Source: Lactococcus petauri
GTDB lineage: Bacteria; Bacillota; Bacilli; Lactobacillales; Streptococcaceae
Assembly: GCF_002154895.1 (NCBI RefSeq)
Contig: NZ_MUIZ01000002.1
Location: 310,001-374,000 of the forward strand
Direction: 5' to 3'
DNA length: 64,000 nt
Of this stretch, positions 43,740 to 52,944 are shown piece by piece (within the stretch, counting starts at the first letter, position 1; the number at the start of each line of letters is the position of its first letter). The translations under genes and the position numbers were made by a program. The notes under the pieces are model-generated. The model saw only the letters and a list, made by a program, of their open reading frames with translations, ran no database searches and had not been told where the DNA came from.

Positions 43740-44042
43740 AAAAGTTCTCCTAAATAAATTTTATTTCTTACTAAAACGAGTATTCGTATTTATTATACCA
43801 TTTATAAGAGCTTGTGCGTTTTAAAAGCCGCCTTAAATGTCCAATTTTCTCAGCCTATCATAATAAATTTATCGTTCTATACTCATCTTCTTTTGTTGTT
43901 TTTGCGCATCCTCTAAAAAGGGTATTTGGCTAATTTGAAGCATCCTCTTGGAGTGGTAAAAAGGTATTTTATTCGGCAATTATAGGCAATTTTCCACAAA
44001 CTGAGGGGGAGTTTCACAAAAATTGTTTAAGATTTCATTTGT
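43740..44042. other. Gene-free gap at the right edge of the accessory region
   Basis: About 300 bases without a recognisable gene, tRNA or repeat. It marks the boundary between the AT-rich accessory genes and alsS. Confidence 0.4.
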
Positions 44043-44095
44043 TTTATTTCACAAAAAAAGTCTCTGAACGCTTACGTGTTCAAGGACTTCTTCTT
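44042..44095 (-). terminator. alsS terminator
   Basis: On the minus strand AAGTCC-TTGAAC...GTTCA-GAGACTT forms a stem followed by seven T residues, 36 bases after the alsS stop. Confidence 0.7.
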
Positions 44096-44130
44096 TTATT
44101 TTTGTTATTTCACAATTTGCTTATTTTTTA

Positions 44131-45798
44131 TCAGTAAAACTCTTCTGGCAAAAGCGTATCCGCTAATTTAATATTGTCTGAGTAATCGATCGGAACATCA
44201 ATAACAACTGGTCCTGTACTATCAGGGATTGATTCCAGGAGTTCTTTGAGTTCTTCTGCGCTGTGGACACGATAGCCTTTAGCACCCATAGCTTCAGCGT
44301 ATTTCACGTAATCGACACTGCCGAAGTTTACACCTGCTGCACGGCCGTATTTTTTCTCTTCTTGGAATTTAACCATGTCATAGTGACCATCGTTCCAGAT
44401 AATGTGGATCAATGGTAAGTTAAGGCGAACGGCAACTTCAAGTTCTTGACCGGTGAAGAGGAAACCACCATCACCAGAGTGAGAATAAACTTTGTGTCCT
44501 GGGCGGAGCAAGCCGGCTGTAATTCCCCAAGGCAAAGCTACACCAAGTGTTTGCATACCGTTTGAGAAGAGCAAGTGACGTGGCTCATAAGAACGGAAGT
44601 AACGTGCCATCCAGATATAGAGTGAGCCAACGTCAACAGTCACAGTTTCATCATCTTTAACAACTTCTTGGAAAGTACTTACCAAGTCGAGTGGGTGCAA
44701 ACGTCCTTCTTCAGCTGCTTCAACATCAAATTCGTGTTGATTAATCACGTCACGCAGACCTTTAAGGTATTCAATTGAACCTTCTGGCAAATTGTAACCA
44801 CGGACTGCTGGCAAAAGATTTTCCAATGTTTGAGCGATATCACCAATCAATTCACGTTCTGGTTGGTAATAAGTATCAATCTCAGCAATAGCGTTGTCAA
44901 TAACAACGATACGACTATCAATTTCTGCATTCCAGTTGCGTGCTTCATACTCGATTGGGTCATAACCAACAGAGATGACTAAGTCTGAACGTTTGAGCAA
45001 CATATCTCCCGGTTGGTTACGGAAAAGACCGATACGACCGAAGAATGTATGTTCAAGGTCACGCGAAATCACACCTGCACCTTGGAAAGTTTCAACGACC
45101 GGAATAGAGACGTGTGAAAGTAAGTTACGCAAAGCTTTAGCTACTTTTTCATCTGAACCGCCAGCACCAACAAGGATAACAGGCAATACAGCATTTTTAA
45201 TCGCTTGCGCCAAATAGTTAATGTCATCAATTGAGGCATTACCCATCTTAGGATCTGACAAAGGTTTGATGGCATTCACTGAAACTTCTGAATCTGTCAC
45301 GTCTTGTGGGATAGATAAGAAACTTGAACCTGCACGACCGCCTTTAGCAATACGGTAAGCATTGGCTACTGTTTCCGAAATTGTTGATGGGTCCAAGATT
45401 TCTTGCGAATATTTTGAAGCTGGCGCCATCATTTGAGCATTATCCATAGATTGATGTGCACGTTTCAAACGGTCAGCACGTTTTACTTGTCCACCAATAG
45501 CAAGGATCGCATCTCCTTCAGATGTTGCTGTCAAAAGTGGCGTTGCCAAGTTTGATACACCGGGTCCAGAAGTAACCAAAACAACACCAGGTTCACCAGT
45601 GATACGTCCCACAGCTTGTGCCATAAAAGCAGCACCTTGCTCATGGTGAGTAATGATTAATTCTGGCGCTTTTGGATCATGCTCCAAGCGGTCGAACACG
45701 CGGTCAATTTTGGCACCAGGGATACCAAAAACATATTTTACATTATGGTTAATTAAACTATCTACAACTAAGTCTGAGCCGAATTTTTTATCAGTCAT
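44131..45798 (-). CDS. alsS: Acetolactate synthase, catabolic (AlsS)
   Basis: AlsS condenses two pyruvates to alpha-acetolactate, the precursor of acetoin and diacetyl, using thiamine diphosphate. The 555-residue protein has the ThDP-enzyme layout: N-terminal PYR domain with the catalytic glutamate in ITHHEQGAAFMAQ, a central domain, and the C-terminal PP domain with the GDGGFLFTGQELEVAVR...NDGHYDM magnesium/ThDP motif. It lacks the FAD-related features of anabolic IlvB, and no ilvN-type regulatory subunit is adjacent, so the catabolic type is favoured. GGAG precedes the ATG. It is a single gene with a good promoter, a terminator and a cre site about 90 bases upstream of the start of transcription. 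Confidence 0.93.
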   Translation of the reverse strand: MTDKKFGSDLVVDSLINHNVKYVFGIPGAKIDRVFDRLEHDPKAPELIITHHEQGAAFMAQAVGRITGEPGVVLVTSGPGVSNLATPLLTATSEGDAILAIGGQVKRADRLKRAHQSMDNAQMMAPASKYSQEILDPSTISETVANAYRIAKGGRAGSSFLSIPQDVTDSEVSVNAIKPLSDPKMGNASIDDINYLAQAIKNAVLPVILVGAGGSDEKVAKALRNLLSHVSIPVVETFQGAGVISRDLEHTFFGRIGLFRNQPGDMLLKRSDLVISVGYDPIEYEARNWNAEIDSRIVVIDNAIAEIDTYYQPERELIGDIAQTLENLLPAVRGYNLPEGSIEYLKGLRDVINQHEFDVEAAEEGRLHPLDLVSTFQEVVKDDETVTVDVGSLYIWMARYFRSYEPRHLLFSNGMQTLGVALPWGITAGLLRPGHKVYSHSGDGGFLFTGQELEVAVRLNLPLIHIIWNDGHYDMVKFQEEKKYGRAAGVNFGSVDYVKYAEAMGAKGYRVHSAEELKELLESIPDSTGPVVIDVPIDYSDNIKLADTLLPEEFY

Positions 45799-45820
45799 TT
45801 CTTCTCCATTTCAATTAAGA

Positions 45821-45838
45821 TTCACAATCTTCACAATC
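45821..45838 (-). repeat. Tandem 9-bp direct repeat in the alsS leader
   Basis: TTCACAATC occurs twice in a row (45821-45829 and 45830-45838). On the transcribed strand this reads GATTGTGAA twice, resembling Rex half-sites (TTGTGA). It lies at the predicted transcription start. Confidence 0.7.
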
Positions 45839-45839
45839 A

Positions 45840-45868
45840 ATTTTAGCAGAAAACATTTTAATTTACAA
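45840..45868 (-). promoter_or_regulatory. alsS promoter
   Basis: TTGTAA (45863-45868), 17 bases, TAAAAT (45840-45845) preceded by TGC, an extended -10. Confidence 0.7.
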
Positions 45869-45920
45869 AAATCGCGCTTGAAGAATGTATATGTAGTCTG
45901 CTTTCACAAGACATATGCAC

Positions 45921-45935
45921 CTAAAACGCTTACAT
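45921..45935 (-). promoter_or_regulatory. cre-like site upstream of alsS
   Basis: On the minus strand ATGTAAGCGTTTTAG (written from 45935 down) matches WTGNAANCGNWNNCW at all but one or two positions. Its place about 90-100 bases upstream of the predicted start site is typical of CcpA-activated overflow genes. Confidence 0.55.
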
Positions 45936-45995
45936 CCTCTCCTATGAAATATTACAGACTTTGTAATCTTACTTCAATAAAAAACCATTGCTCGA

Positions 45996-47237
45996 TTACT
46001 CGAACAACAGTCCTCTCATTTCTTCATCTTCTGGCACGAATTCCAGATATTGTTTAATATAGGTTTGCGCCTTCTCATTTTGTCCGATTTGCAAAAGGAA
46101 ATCAACATAATCCTTCAAGAAATCTGGATTATCAGTCAAGGCAGTCGACAAGAGCTCTGTATAGAGCACTTCTGCTTGTGCATCATTTTCCAACTCTTTA
46201 TGGGCTTGGGCAAATAACCATTGCGCCAGGAGATGTTCTTCTTCTAACAACTCTTCCAAACGAGTCACAGCTTCAAAGTCTGACTCGTTGAAATAAAGGT
46301 TTGCCAGGAGGAATACTGTTTCGTCATGGAGTTCAGCAACATTGAGTGCATCCATCAAGTATCGTTCTGCAGCAGCTTGATCTTTTTGACTATAAGCCAG
46401 CTTCGAGAGAAAATGCAACAGTAAAGCCGAATTCGGATTTTTCAATAAACCTTCTTGAGCCACACGGGCAGCTTCATCAAACTGACGGTCTGCTTCCAGT
46501 GTTTGGGCATAGGCTAATTCGTAATTTAGTAAATCTGTATTATAATCTTCTAGCTGTTTGAAATAGCTAATCGCCCGTGCTTGATTGTCCAACTCGCTAT
46601 AAAGCAAAGCAATCTTGTAAATCGTATCAACAGTTTTATCGAACTCTAAAGACTTTTCTAAAAAGGAAATCGCATTTTCAAAATTCCCTAGATGTGCGTA
46701 GGATTCACCGATACGCTGATAAGTAGAGATTTTAGTTTGCTGTAGAATTTCACGTACAGAAAGCTTGGCATAGTTTTGAATAGCTTCTTGATAAGCACCC
46801 TGCTCGTAATAACTTTCCGCAAGCGCAAACGTAATCAGGGGAGAGTCGGAAAGTTCACGTGCTTCTTCAAGCTTGCTAATGGCCGTCTCAAAGTCGCCTT
46901 CAAACTGGTACAAATCCGCAATTTGAATCAAAGCAGCAACATAGTTTTCGTCTCCAGCAGGAATTTGATAGAGATAGTTTAAAGCATCATCAATCTGTCC
47001 ATCATCCTCTGCAATCTCTGCCAGATTAATCAAGTAGTCGGTACTTTCTGGATTGTCACCCAGAATCTTATCATAGACTTGATGGCTCTCATCGATAAAA
47101 CCCATCATTTGTAAATATTCTGCCAAATCCGCAAGCATTTCTTCATTATCATGCTTGAGCGCATTGCTCAAAGCATTATGCATCCCAATCAAATCACCTT
47201 TATGTAGAAAATCAATGGTATCTTCTGAATAAGACAT
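45996..47237 (-). CDS. Tetratricopeptide repeat protein
   Basis: The 413-residue soluble protein consists almost wholly of TPR-type helical pairs (for example AYQEAIQNYAKLS, GNFENAISFLEKSLEFD, ARAISYFKQLEDYN, QFDEAARVAQEGLLKNP), a scaffold for protein interactions. Its ATG overlaps the stop of the AI-2E family permease gene by one base (TAATG), so the two are translationally coupled. Similar TPR proteins are conserved in Lactobacillales without a fixed function. No catalytic domain is seen. Confidence 0.85.
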   Translation of the reverse strand: MSYSEDTIDFLHKGDLIGMHNALSNALKHDNEEMLADLAEYLQMMGFIDESHQVYDKILGDNPESTDYLINLAEIAEDDGQIDDALNYLYQIPAGDENYVAALIQIADLYQFEGDFETAISKLEEARELSDSPLITFALAESYYEQGAYQEAIQNYAKLSVREILQQTKISTYQRIGESYAHLGNFENAISFLEKSLEFDKTVDTIYKIALLYSELDNQARAISYFKQLEDYNTDLLNYELAYAQTLEADRQFDEAARVAQEGLLKNPNSALLLHFLSKLAYSQKDQAAAERYLMDALNVAELHDETVFLLANLYFNESDFEAVTRLEELLEEEHLLAQWLFAQAHKELENDAQAEVLYTELLSTALTDNPDFLKDYVDFLLQIGQNEKAQTYIKQYLEFVPEDEEMRGLLFE

Positions 47238-48418
47238 TAGCTCTCCTCTATTTTTTCAAGTTCACTTGTATTTCCTAAATCAACAGGTTGATAAAGTTCC
47301 GAAATTTCACGATACCAATCATAGATATGTGTAATAATTACTTTTGCTGCAGCATAGAACGGAATTCCCAGTAGAACGCCCCATAAGCCAAAGACTTTGC
47401 CGGCCGTTAAGAGCACAAAGAGAACTGTGATCGGGTGAATGCTCAACTGTTTACCTAAAACTAAAGGCGAAACGAAACGTCCTTCAAGTGTTTGTTCAAT
47501 GATATAGACAATCAAGACTTTTAGCAACATGATTGGTCCACCTGTTGCTAAACCGATAATCATAGCCGGAATGATGGCCAAGTAGAATCCAAGGAATGGA
47601 ATCAAGTTAAAGAGTCCAGATAAGATAGCAAGGGTGATCCCGTAACGCAAACCAATGATTGGTAAACCAATCGCAAGCATCAAAGCAACCGCAATCGCAA
47701 CAATAACTTGACCACGTACGTAGTTTGCAAGTTGTGAATTCATCTCAGTCAAGATTTTTGAAGTATCTTTGCGCCAGTTGACTGGTAAAAGATGTGTGAT
47801 ATAGCCGTTCAAGTTTTTTCCGTCACGTAAAAGATAGAAAAGCACGAACGGGAAGATAACCAGTGAAATAAAGACACTTGCTGTACGCGTAATCACATCA
47901 GTGATTGAGCTAAAGGCAGCAGTTGAAAAGTTTTTCGACCAGTCCACGATATTATTCCCAAGGGAATCCATGAAATCATCCATTTGTGGGCGGAATTGCT
48001 CAAAGTGACGATTGGTCAACAGTTTATTTACTTCTTCTTGTGCTTGTTCGACATAGTTAGGCACGTGCTTAGAGAAACTCGCCACACTGTTGGAAATAGA
48101 AGGAATGGCGTAAGCCAAGCCCCAAACCAACAATCCAGCAATAAGAATAAAAAGAACAATAATACTGGCGATACGCGGCACACGTTTCTTTTCGAGATAA
48201 TCAACAATCGGATTAAGCAGGTAATAAAACACGGCTGCTAAAACGACAGGTAATGAAACAATGGTCAGAAAATCTGCAATTGGTGCAAAGATAAAGTTGA
48301 CTTTGCTGAGTAATAGAATATTAAGTAATAAAAGTAAGACAACTAAGAGTGCCGTCACGACTTTATTATTTACAAACCATTTGAAAAAAACAGAGGCTCT
48401 AAAATTTTGTTTTTCCAT
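47237..48418 (-). CDS. AI-2E family transporter
   Basis: The 393-residue protein is a PF01594-type permease (formerly UPF0118/PerM) with about seven to eight membrane segments, a long extracytoplasmic segment (about residues 105-170: NSVASFSKHVPNYVEQAQEE) and the family signature around FLGFYLAIIPAMIIGLATGG and GKVFGLWGVLLGIPFYA in the second half. Members have been linked to autoinducer-2 export, sodium-proton exchange and other roles, so no substrate is assigned. It heads a two-gene operon with the TPR gene. Confidence 0.88.
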   Translation of the reverse strand: MEKQNFRASVFFKWFVNNKVVTALLVVLLLLLNILLLSKVNFIFAPIADFLTIVSLPVVLAAVFYYLLNPIVDYLEKKRVPRIASIIVLFILIAGLLVWGLAYAIPSISNSVASFSKHVPNYVEQAQEEVNKLLTNRHFEQFRPQMDDFMDSLGNNIVDWSKNFSTAAFSSITDVITRTASVFISLVIFPFVLFYLLRDGKNLNGYITHLLPVNWRKDTSKILTEMNSQLANYVRGQVIVAIAVALMLAIGLPIIGLRYGITLAILSGLFNLIPFLGFYLAIIPAMIIGLATGGPIMLLKVLIVYIIEQTLEGRFVSPLVLGKQLSIHPITVLFVLLTAGKVFGLWGVLLGIPFYAAAKVIITHIYDWYREISELYQPVDLGNTSELEKIEES

Positions 48419-48517
48419 AGGATTTTTCCCCTTCTAATGTGTAAAATACTGTTTAAATTATAACATAATCCCTGTAATATTGACATCGAAGGTTCTTTTT
48501 TACATAATTTTATTTAT

Positions 48518-48546
48518 ATAAAAAAGCTGTATTCACAGCTTTTTTA
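48518..48546. terminator. Terminator between methyltransferase and AI-2E permease genes
   Basis: AAAAAAGCTGT-ATTC-ACAGCTTTTTT, a perfect 11-bp stem overlapping the methyltransferase stop codon. Confidence 0.85.
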
Positions 48547-49150
48547 GTTCATAATATTGAATTTGCAGAAAAATTTTACGTTTCACAATTTTCCAGCCCT
48601 CTTCTTGAAAGAAATTTACCAGCTCTTTAGGTTGATAGACTTTGACATCACCTTCAGTTGAAAAGCGTTTCAAACGCCAATTATAAAGTTTTGTCACTAC
48701 AGGAATATGGATTTCCGCAATCACCAGTCTACCATCTTGTTTTAACAAACGACTAGCTTCATCTAAAAAGCGATCGGGATGAGGGAAGTGATGAAAACTG
48801 GCTGAACAAATGATAATATCGAAGTTATCCTTCGAAAATGGAACAGCTTCCGCGCTGCCTTGCTTAAACTCAAACTGCGGATGACGTTGGCTGGCAATCT
48901 TGATCATTTCAGAAGAAATGTCTAAACCTGCCCCAAAAATCTTTGTCTGCTTGCTAAGCATGGATAGCAGTGTCCCATTGGCACAGCCAATATCAAGGAT
49001 ACTAGCATCTTTGGGCACTTCCAAATGTTTGATAATAAACTTTTTAAAAAATGAAGCAAGGAATCCATCAAAGGAATGGTCAAACCGCTGGGCGATATTG
49101 TCATAGAATTTTTCGGATTCTTTTTCGTAGTTGTGGTTTTTGTGTGACAT
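48533..49150 (-). CDS. Class I SAM-dependent methyltransferase
   Basis: The 205-residue protein has the Rossmann-type SAM motif ILDIGCANGTLLSML (about residues 45-59), an acidic strand-2 end (GAGLDISSEMI), and the motif IV region DIIICSASFHHFPHPDRFL (about 105-123), typical of UbiE/Coq5-like small-molecule methyltransferases. The ATG at 49148-49150 has AAAGGA about eight bases upstream; an ORF extending 18 codons further has no such site and would overlap rlmD. Substrate unknown. Confidence 0.82.
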   Translation of the reverse strand: MSHKNHNYEKESEKFYDNIAQRFDHSFDGFLASFFKKFIIKHLEVPKDASILDIGCANGTLLSMLSKQTKIFGAGLDISSEMIKIASQRHPQFEFKQGSAEAVPFSKDNFDIIICSASFHHFPHPDRFLDEASRLLKQDGRLVIAEIHIPVVTKLYNWRLKRFSTEGDVKVYQPKELVNFFQEEGWKIVKRKIFLQIQYYELKKL

Positions 49151-49176
49151 TTTTGAGTCCTTTTTGGTATTGAGTC

Positions 49177-50529
49177 TTATTTTTTCATCAATAATCCCAC
49201 ACACTCCACATGCTTCGTCTGTGGAAAAAGATCAACAGGTTGTACTTTTTCCAAAAGATAACCTTCTTCTTCAAAGCGGACGATATCACGCGCAAATGTT
49301 GCCGGATTGCATGAGATATAGACCACGGCACGTGCTTGGGTTGCTGTGGCGGCTTCGATAAAGCTTTCGTCTAGACCCTTGCGTGGTGGATCAACAAAGA
49401 TAACATCAGGTTGGATACCGTCTTGTACCCATTGTGGCATTACTTCTTCTGCTGGTCCTACTTCGTACTGCGCATTTTTTATATCATTCAGCGCTGCATT
49501 GGTCTTGGCGTTTTCAACTGCTTCTGGTATGATTTCCATACCATACACCTGTGCGACCTTATCTGCCATTCCAAGTCCAATAGTACCGATACCGGAATAT
49601 GCATCAATCACGACATCTTCGGCTTTCAAATCTGCAAAATCATAAGCTAATTGATAAAGCTTTTCAGCCTGTGCTGTGTTGACTTGATAGAAAGCCCGTG
49701 CAGAGATTTGGAAGTCTTTACCTAACATGCTGTCCGTAATATAATCTTTACCTGAGAGCAATTTGAACTTAGAGCCAAAGATTGCATTTCCTGTTGATGT
49801 ATTAATACTGAGCTGGAAAGAGTCCACTTTATTGCTGTATTCAGCGACAAGTTCTGAAAGACCAGCGAATTTCTCTTTAGTCACAACCAAAATCAGCATC
49901 ACTTGACCGCTATGATGACCGCGACGAACTACGATATTACGTACAATCCCTCGCTTCCTTTGCTCATCATAAGGCGGAATATTAAGCTTGATTAAACTCT
50001 CTCGCACCTGATTAACCAAGTCATCAATTTCTGGATTTTGGATATAAAAATCACGGATTGGCACTAAATCGTGTGAGTTTTTTCGGAAAAAGCCCGTTTC
50101 TGTTTTACCATTGATGCTACGCACAGGCACCTGTGCTTTATTACGATATTGGCTTTCTTGCTCCGCACCTAAAGTGTCAAGAACCGGAAAGTCTGGCTTA
50201 TGTGCGTTTTTACGAAGTACATCAACAACTTGTTTATGTTTAAAGTGAAGCTGGGCTGGATAAGTCATGTGCCCAAAGTCAGCTATTCCTGTACGGAGAT
50301 AGGTCATATTGACATCTTGCACACGATCTGGTGATTGGTTGAGCCATTCTTCAACCTTGCCAAAGCCGAAGTTCTTTCCGACTTTTAGGACCTTCATTTT
50401 AATCTCTTCACCGGGTAAGGCATTTTCAACAAAAAAAGGGAAGTTATCTGCTTTGATAACTCCTTGCCCTTCATGTGTTAAGTCAAGGACTGTTCCTTGA
50501 ATCACTTCATTTTTCTGGAATTTTTTCAT
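49177..50529 (-). CDS. rlmD: 23S rRNA (uracil-5-)-methyltransferase RlmD (RumA/TrmA family)
   Basis: The enzyme makes 5-methyluridine in 23S rRNA. The 450-residue protein has an N-terminal TRAM domain (about residues 2-58: QGTVLDLTHEGQGV...FVENALPGE), a central domain, and the C-terminal SAM fold (DAYSGIGTIGLGMA, about 307) with the catalytic cysteine in VYISCNPATFARD (about 400). I prefer the ATG at 50527-50529, where TRAM homology begins; it has no ribosome site but lies six bases after an extended -10, so a leaderless mRNA is likely. A TTG start at 50563-50565 is the alternative. Which of 23S U747/U1939 it modifies is not visible. Confidence 0.88.
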   Translation of the reverse strand: MKKFQKNEVIQGTVLDLTHEGQGVIKADNFPFFVENALPGEEIKMKVLKVGKNFGFGKVEEWLNQSPDRVQDVNMTYLRTGIADFGHMTYPAQLHFKHKQVVDVLRKNAHKPDFPVLDTLGAEQESQYRNKAQVPVRSINGKTETGFFRKNSHDLVPIRDFYIQNPEIDDLVNQVRESLIKLNIPPYDEQRKRGIVRNIVVRRGHHSGQVMLILVVTKEKFAGLSELVAEYSNKVDSFQLSINTSTGNAIFGSKFKLLSGKDYITDSMLGKDFQISARAFYQVNTAQAEKLYQLAYDFADLKAEDVVIDAYSGIGTIGLGMADKVAQVYGMEIIPEAVENAKTNAALNDIKNAQYEVGPAEEVMPQWVQDGIQPDVIFVDPPRKGLDESFIEAATATQARAVVYISCNPATFARDIVRFEEEGYLLEKVQPVDLFPQTKHVECVGLLMKK

Positions 50530-50535
50530 GCTTTT

Positions 50536-50565
50536 ATGATAGCATACCCGCTTGATAAAGTCCAA
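50536..50565 (-). promoter_or_regulatory. rlmD promoter placed for leaderless transcription
   Basis: TTGGAC (50560-50565), 18 bases, TATCAT (50536-50541) preceded by TGC (extended -10). The -10 ends six bases before the ATG, so transcription should start at or next to the A of the start codon. Confidence 0.55.
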
Positions 50566-50571
50566 TGTCTT

Positions 50572-51336
50572 TCATCCTCTGCTATCAAGAATCAAATTCT
50601 CCAAAAAAGCAGTAATTTTTTCACTCTCTGCAGGTAGATGCTCCTGGCTCACCTGAAGAACTTCTGGGTTATCTCCTACGGAAATTGCAAGCTTGGCATG
50701 TGCGAGTAATTTTACATCATTTTTATCATTACCAAAGCCGATATAGTTAGTTTGTCCCATGACTTCCGATAACACCTGATATTTATTGATGTTTTTTGCC
50801 GTAATCACGAGTTCCTCTACATCGGAATGGTATAAAACAGCCAGTTCTTCGCCTGTATCTAATTCCTGATAGAATCTTGGTGTAACACCAAATATGATGA
50901 TTTTGATAACATCTTCATAACTCAAGTCGACGTTTTGAGCTTTGTGGGCGGTATCCAATTTATTAAGTATGTTTGTTTGAGTAGAAACTTTTGCACTGTA
51001 ATTCCAATCATAATCTATGACATACTCTAGCTTTCGCGACCCTATAAAAGTTACGATTTTTTCTACACTATTGGGTGTGATAGTTTGGGTAGAGAAAATG
51101 CGTTGCTTCATGCGGACAATACTACCATTTCCGCCAATCAAATCATTGTCGGGGAAGTCTTCCAAAAGCGGCAACATATCACGTACGGGACGAGCTGAAG
51201 CAAAGATTATTTTGACCCTTTCATCCAGTTGACGTAATTTTTCCAGTATATTTGCTTCGATTTCGTAACCATTAAAAACAATTGTCCCGTCCAAGTCAAA
51301 CACCAATGCATCATAACTTTCTTTCTTAAAATACAT
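50572..51336 (-). CDS. HAD superfamily hydrolase, Cof type
   Basis: The 254-residue protein has the HAD motif I DLDGTIVFNG (about residues 14-23, nucleophile Asp), motif II ASARPVRD, and the C-terminal GFGNDKNDVKLL (about 193) of Cof-type (C2 cap) phosphatases. Proteins of this group dephosphorylate sugar phosphates, nucleotides or cofactors such as FMN; the substrate cannot be told. GGAG lies seven bases before the ATG. It lies 42 bases upstream of rlmD on the same strand, although rlmD appears to have its own promoter inside that gap. Confidence 0.85.
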   Translation of the reverse strand: MYFKKESYDALVFDLDGTIVFNGYEIEANILEKLRQLDERVKIIFASARPVRDMLPLLEDFPDNDLIGGNGSIVRMKQRIFSTQTITPNSVEKIVTFIGSRKLEYVIDYDWNYSAKVSTQTNILNKLDTAHKAQNVDLSYEDVIKIIIFGVTPRFYQELDTGEELAVLYHSDVEELVITAKNINKYQVLSEVMGQTNYIGFGNDKNDVKLLAHAKLAISVGDNPEVLQVSQEHLPAESEKITAFLENLILDSRG

Positions 51337-51499
51337 TCTCTTTCTCCATCATTGTCTCTCTCAACTTATTTTAACAGACATGAGCTTTATTTAGAGCTAT
51401 GCGAAACCCGATGCAGCTTTTATTTGGGAAATGGTTCGGCATTTGCGCTTATAAAATGAAAAAACTCCATGACCTGTAAAGTATCATAAAGTTTTGAAT

Positions 51500-52270
51500 T
51501 TAAATATCGAAGAAAGGATTAGTATTTTCTTTACTTTCAATAATTTCAACATCTGTGCCAAAACTAGCTAGTTTTTCAGCGACTTTCGGGATAAAAAGAT
51601 GTTCCAAGTAATGACCAGGATCAAGTCCAATAAGCCCTTGCGAAAGCTGGTCATGACCAACGTGATAATATATATCACCCGTAATATAGAGATCTGCACC
51701 TTTGGCTTGGGCTTCCGGCCAAAATTTGCCGCCGCTGCCACCACAGATTGCCACACGTTGAATGGTCTGGCTCAAAGAGCGATCATAAGTCACCAAACGC
51801 AGATGATCTAAAGCAAAAGTTTGTTTCATTTTTTCTGAAAAATCAGCCAAGCTCATCGGTGTAATATTTCCAACACGACCTAAACCTTCCGCTGATAAGA
51901 TTTCCGTATCTTTAATTTCTAAAAGTTCACAGAACCAATCGTTCAGCCCACCATCCACAACATCAATATTGGTATGGCTTGTATAAACTGCAATACCCGC
52001 TTTTATCAACTCAAGGACAATTTTTTCTTGACTGTCCGCATCTGTCAGGTTTGCTAAAGGCCGAAAAATAACCGGATGTTTCGCTAAAATCAAATCCACA
52101 TCTTTTTCAATAGCTTCTGAAACTGTTTGTTCACGAATATCTAAAGTAACCAAGACCTTTTTTACTGGAGCATCAAGAGAGCCTATCTGTAATCCAACAG
52201 GATCGCCTTCAACTGCTAAATCTTTGGGACAAAATTCTTCGTACAAGGCCATGAAATCTCTGATTTTCAT
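51500..52270 (-). CDS. Nif3-like dinuclear metal centre hexameric protein
   Basis: The 256-residue protein belongs to the NIF3/YbgI/YqfO family, with conserved histidines and acidic residues for two metals: DLILAKHPVIFR (about residues 59-70), VYTSHTNIDVVDGGLND (about 96-112) and the C-terminal GHYLEHLFIP. It is the short form without the central PII-like insert. Its start overlaps the trmK stop by four bases, an arrangement widely conserved in Firmicutes. It may act as a GTP cyclohydrolase-like or metal-binding protein; the biochemical role is not settled. Confidence 0.9.
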   Translation of the reverse strand: MKIRDFMALYEEFCPKDLAVEGDPVGLQIGSLDAPVKKVLVTLDIREQTVSEAIEKDVDLILAKHPVIFRPLANLTDADSQEKIVLELIKAGIAVYTSHTNIDVVDGGLNDWFCELLEIKDTEILSAEGLGRVGNITPMSLADFSEKMKQTFALDHLRLVTYDRSLSQTIQRVAICGGSGGKFWPEAQAKGADLYITGDIYYHVGHDQLSQGLIGLDPGHYLEHLFIPKVAEKLASFGTDVEIIESKENTNPFFDI

Positions 52271-52944
52271 TGGAGAACTCCTTCTATTTTTTCTTTTTCT
52301 GCTTGAACTGTGGCACGTTTTTCATGATTTTCAGGAAGTCGCTCAAGTATTTTATTTAAAGTATTGAGCTCTTTATTCCACTTTTGACAGAAGACTTCTG
52401 ATTTTTCTTGGGACAAATATGGTCCAAATTCAAGTTCTGCTTCATTCAGCTCGGCTGTGCCATGTTCTGCCACAATAATTTCGTAGATTTTCCCTGCTTC
52501 CAGAAGTATCTTTTCGGAAGTAATTACAAAATCATGGTCCATAAGCCAAGAACGAAGGCTTTCTTCATGATTATTAGGTTGCAAAATGAGTTGCTCTACT
52601 TGGCTCAATTTATCTTTTCCTGCTTCGAGGATTTCGGAGATTAAAATACCGCCCATACCAGCAATTACAATGCTTGTGATATTATCACTTTCTTCAAAGG
52701 CAGCCAAACCATTGGCTAATCTGACTTCAATCTTCTCTTGCAAGTTCTGCTCAGCCACGTGATTATGGGCAATTTGATACGGTCCTTTAACTACTTCGCC
52801 TGCGATGGCAAAGTCAATCTTTTCTTGCTGAATCAAATAGGTAGGTAAATAAGCATGATCACTGCCCACGTCCAGAAGACGACTGTTTGGCTTCACAAGA
52901 TCTGCAACAGCTTGTAGACGTTTTGAGAGTTTTATTTCATTCAT
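52267..52944 (-). CDS. trmK: tRNA (adenine-22-N1)-methyltransferase TrmK
   Basis: TrmK makes m1A22 in tRNA. The 225-residue protein has a SAM-binding motif RLLDVGSDHAYLPTYLI (about residues 19-35), a motif IV IVIAGMGGILISEIL (about 92-106) and the family-specific QLILQPNNHEESLRSWL. The C-terminal coiled coil (about 170-225) is typical. It overlaps nth upstream by eight bases and the nif3-like gene downstream by four, so dnaD-nth-trmK-nif3 form one operon. Confidence 0.92.
   Translation of the reverse strand: MNEIKLSKRLQAVADLVKPNSRLLDVGSDHAYLPTYLIQQEKIDFAIAGEVVKGPYQIAHNHVAEQNLQEKIEVRLANGLAAFEESDNITSIVIAGMGGILISEILEAGKDKLSQVEQLILQPNNHEESLRSWLMDHDFVITSEKILLEAGKIYEIIVAEHGTAELNEAELEFGPYLSQEKSEVFCQKWNKELNTLNKILERLPENHEKRATVQAEKEKIEGVLQ

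Noticed and set aside
30579-44130. Integrase, transposase or att-site duplications bounding the accessory block
   Set aside because: I found no recognisable recombinase gene, terminal inverted repeat or long direct repeat at either edge.
45996-47237. TPR protein as part of a quorum-sensing system with the AI-2E family permease
   Set aside because: The family name is historical and no luxS or AI-2 receptor gene is nearby, so no signalling role is claimed.
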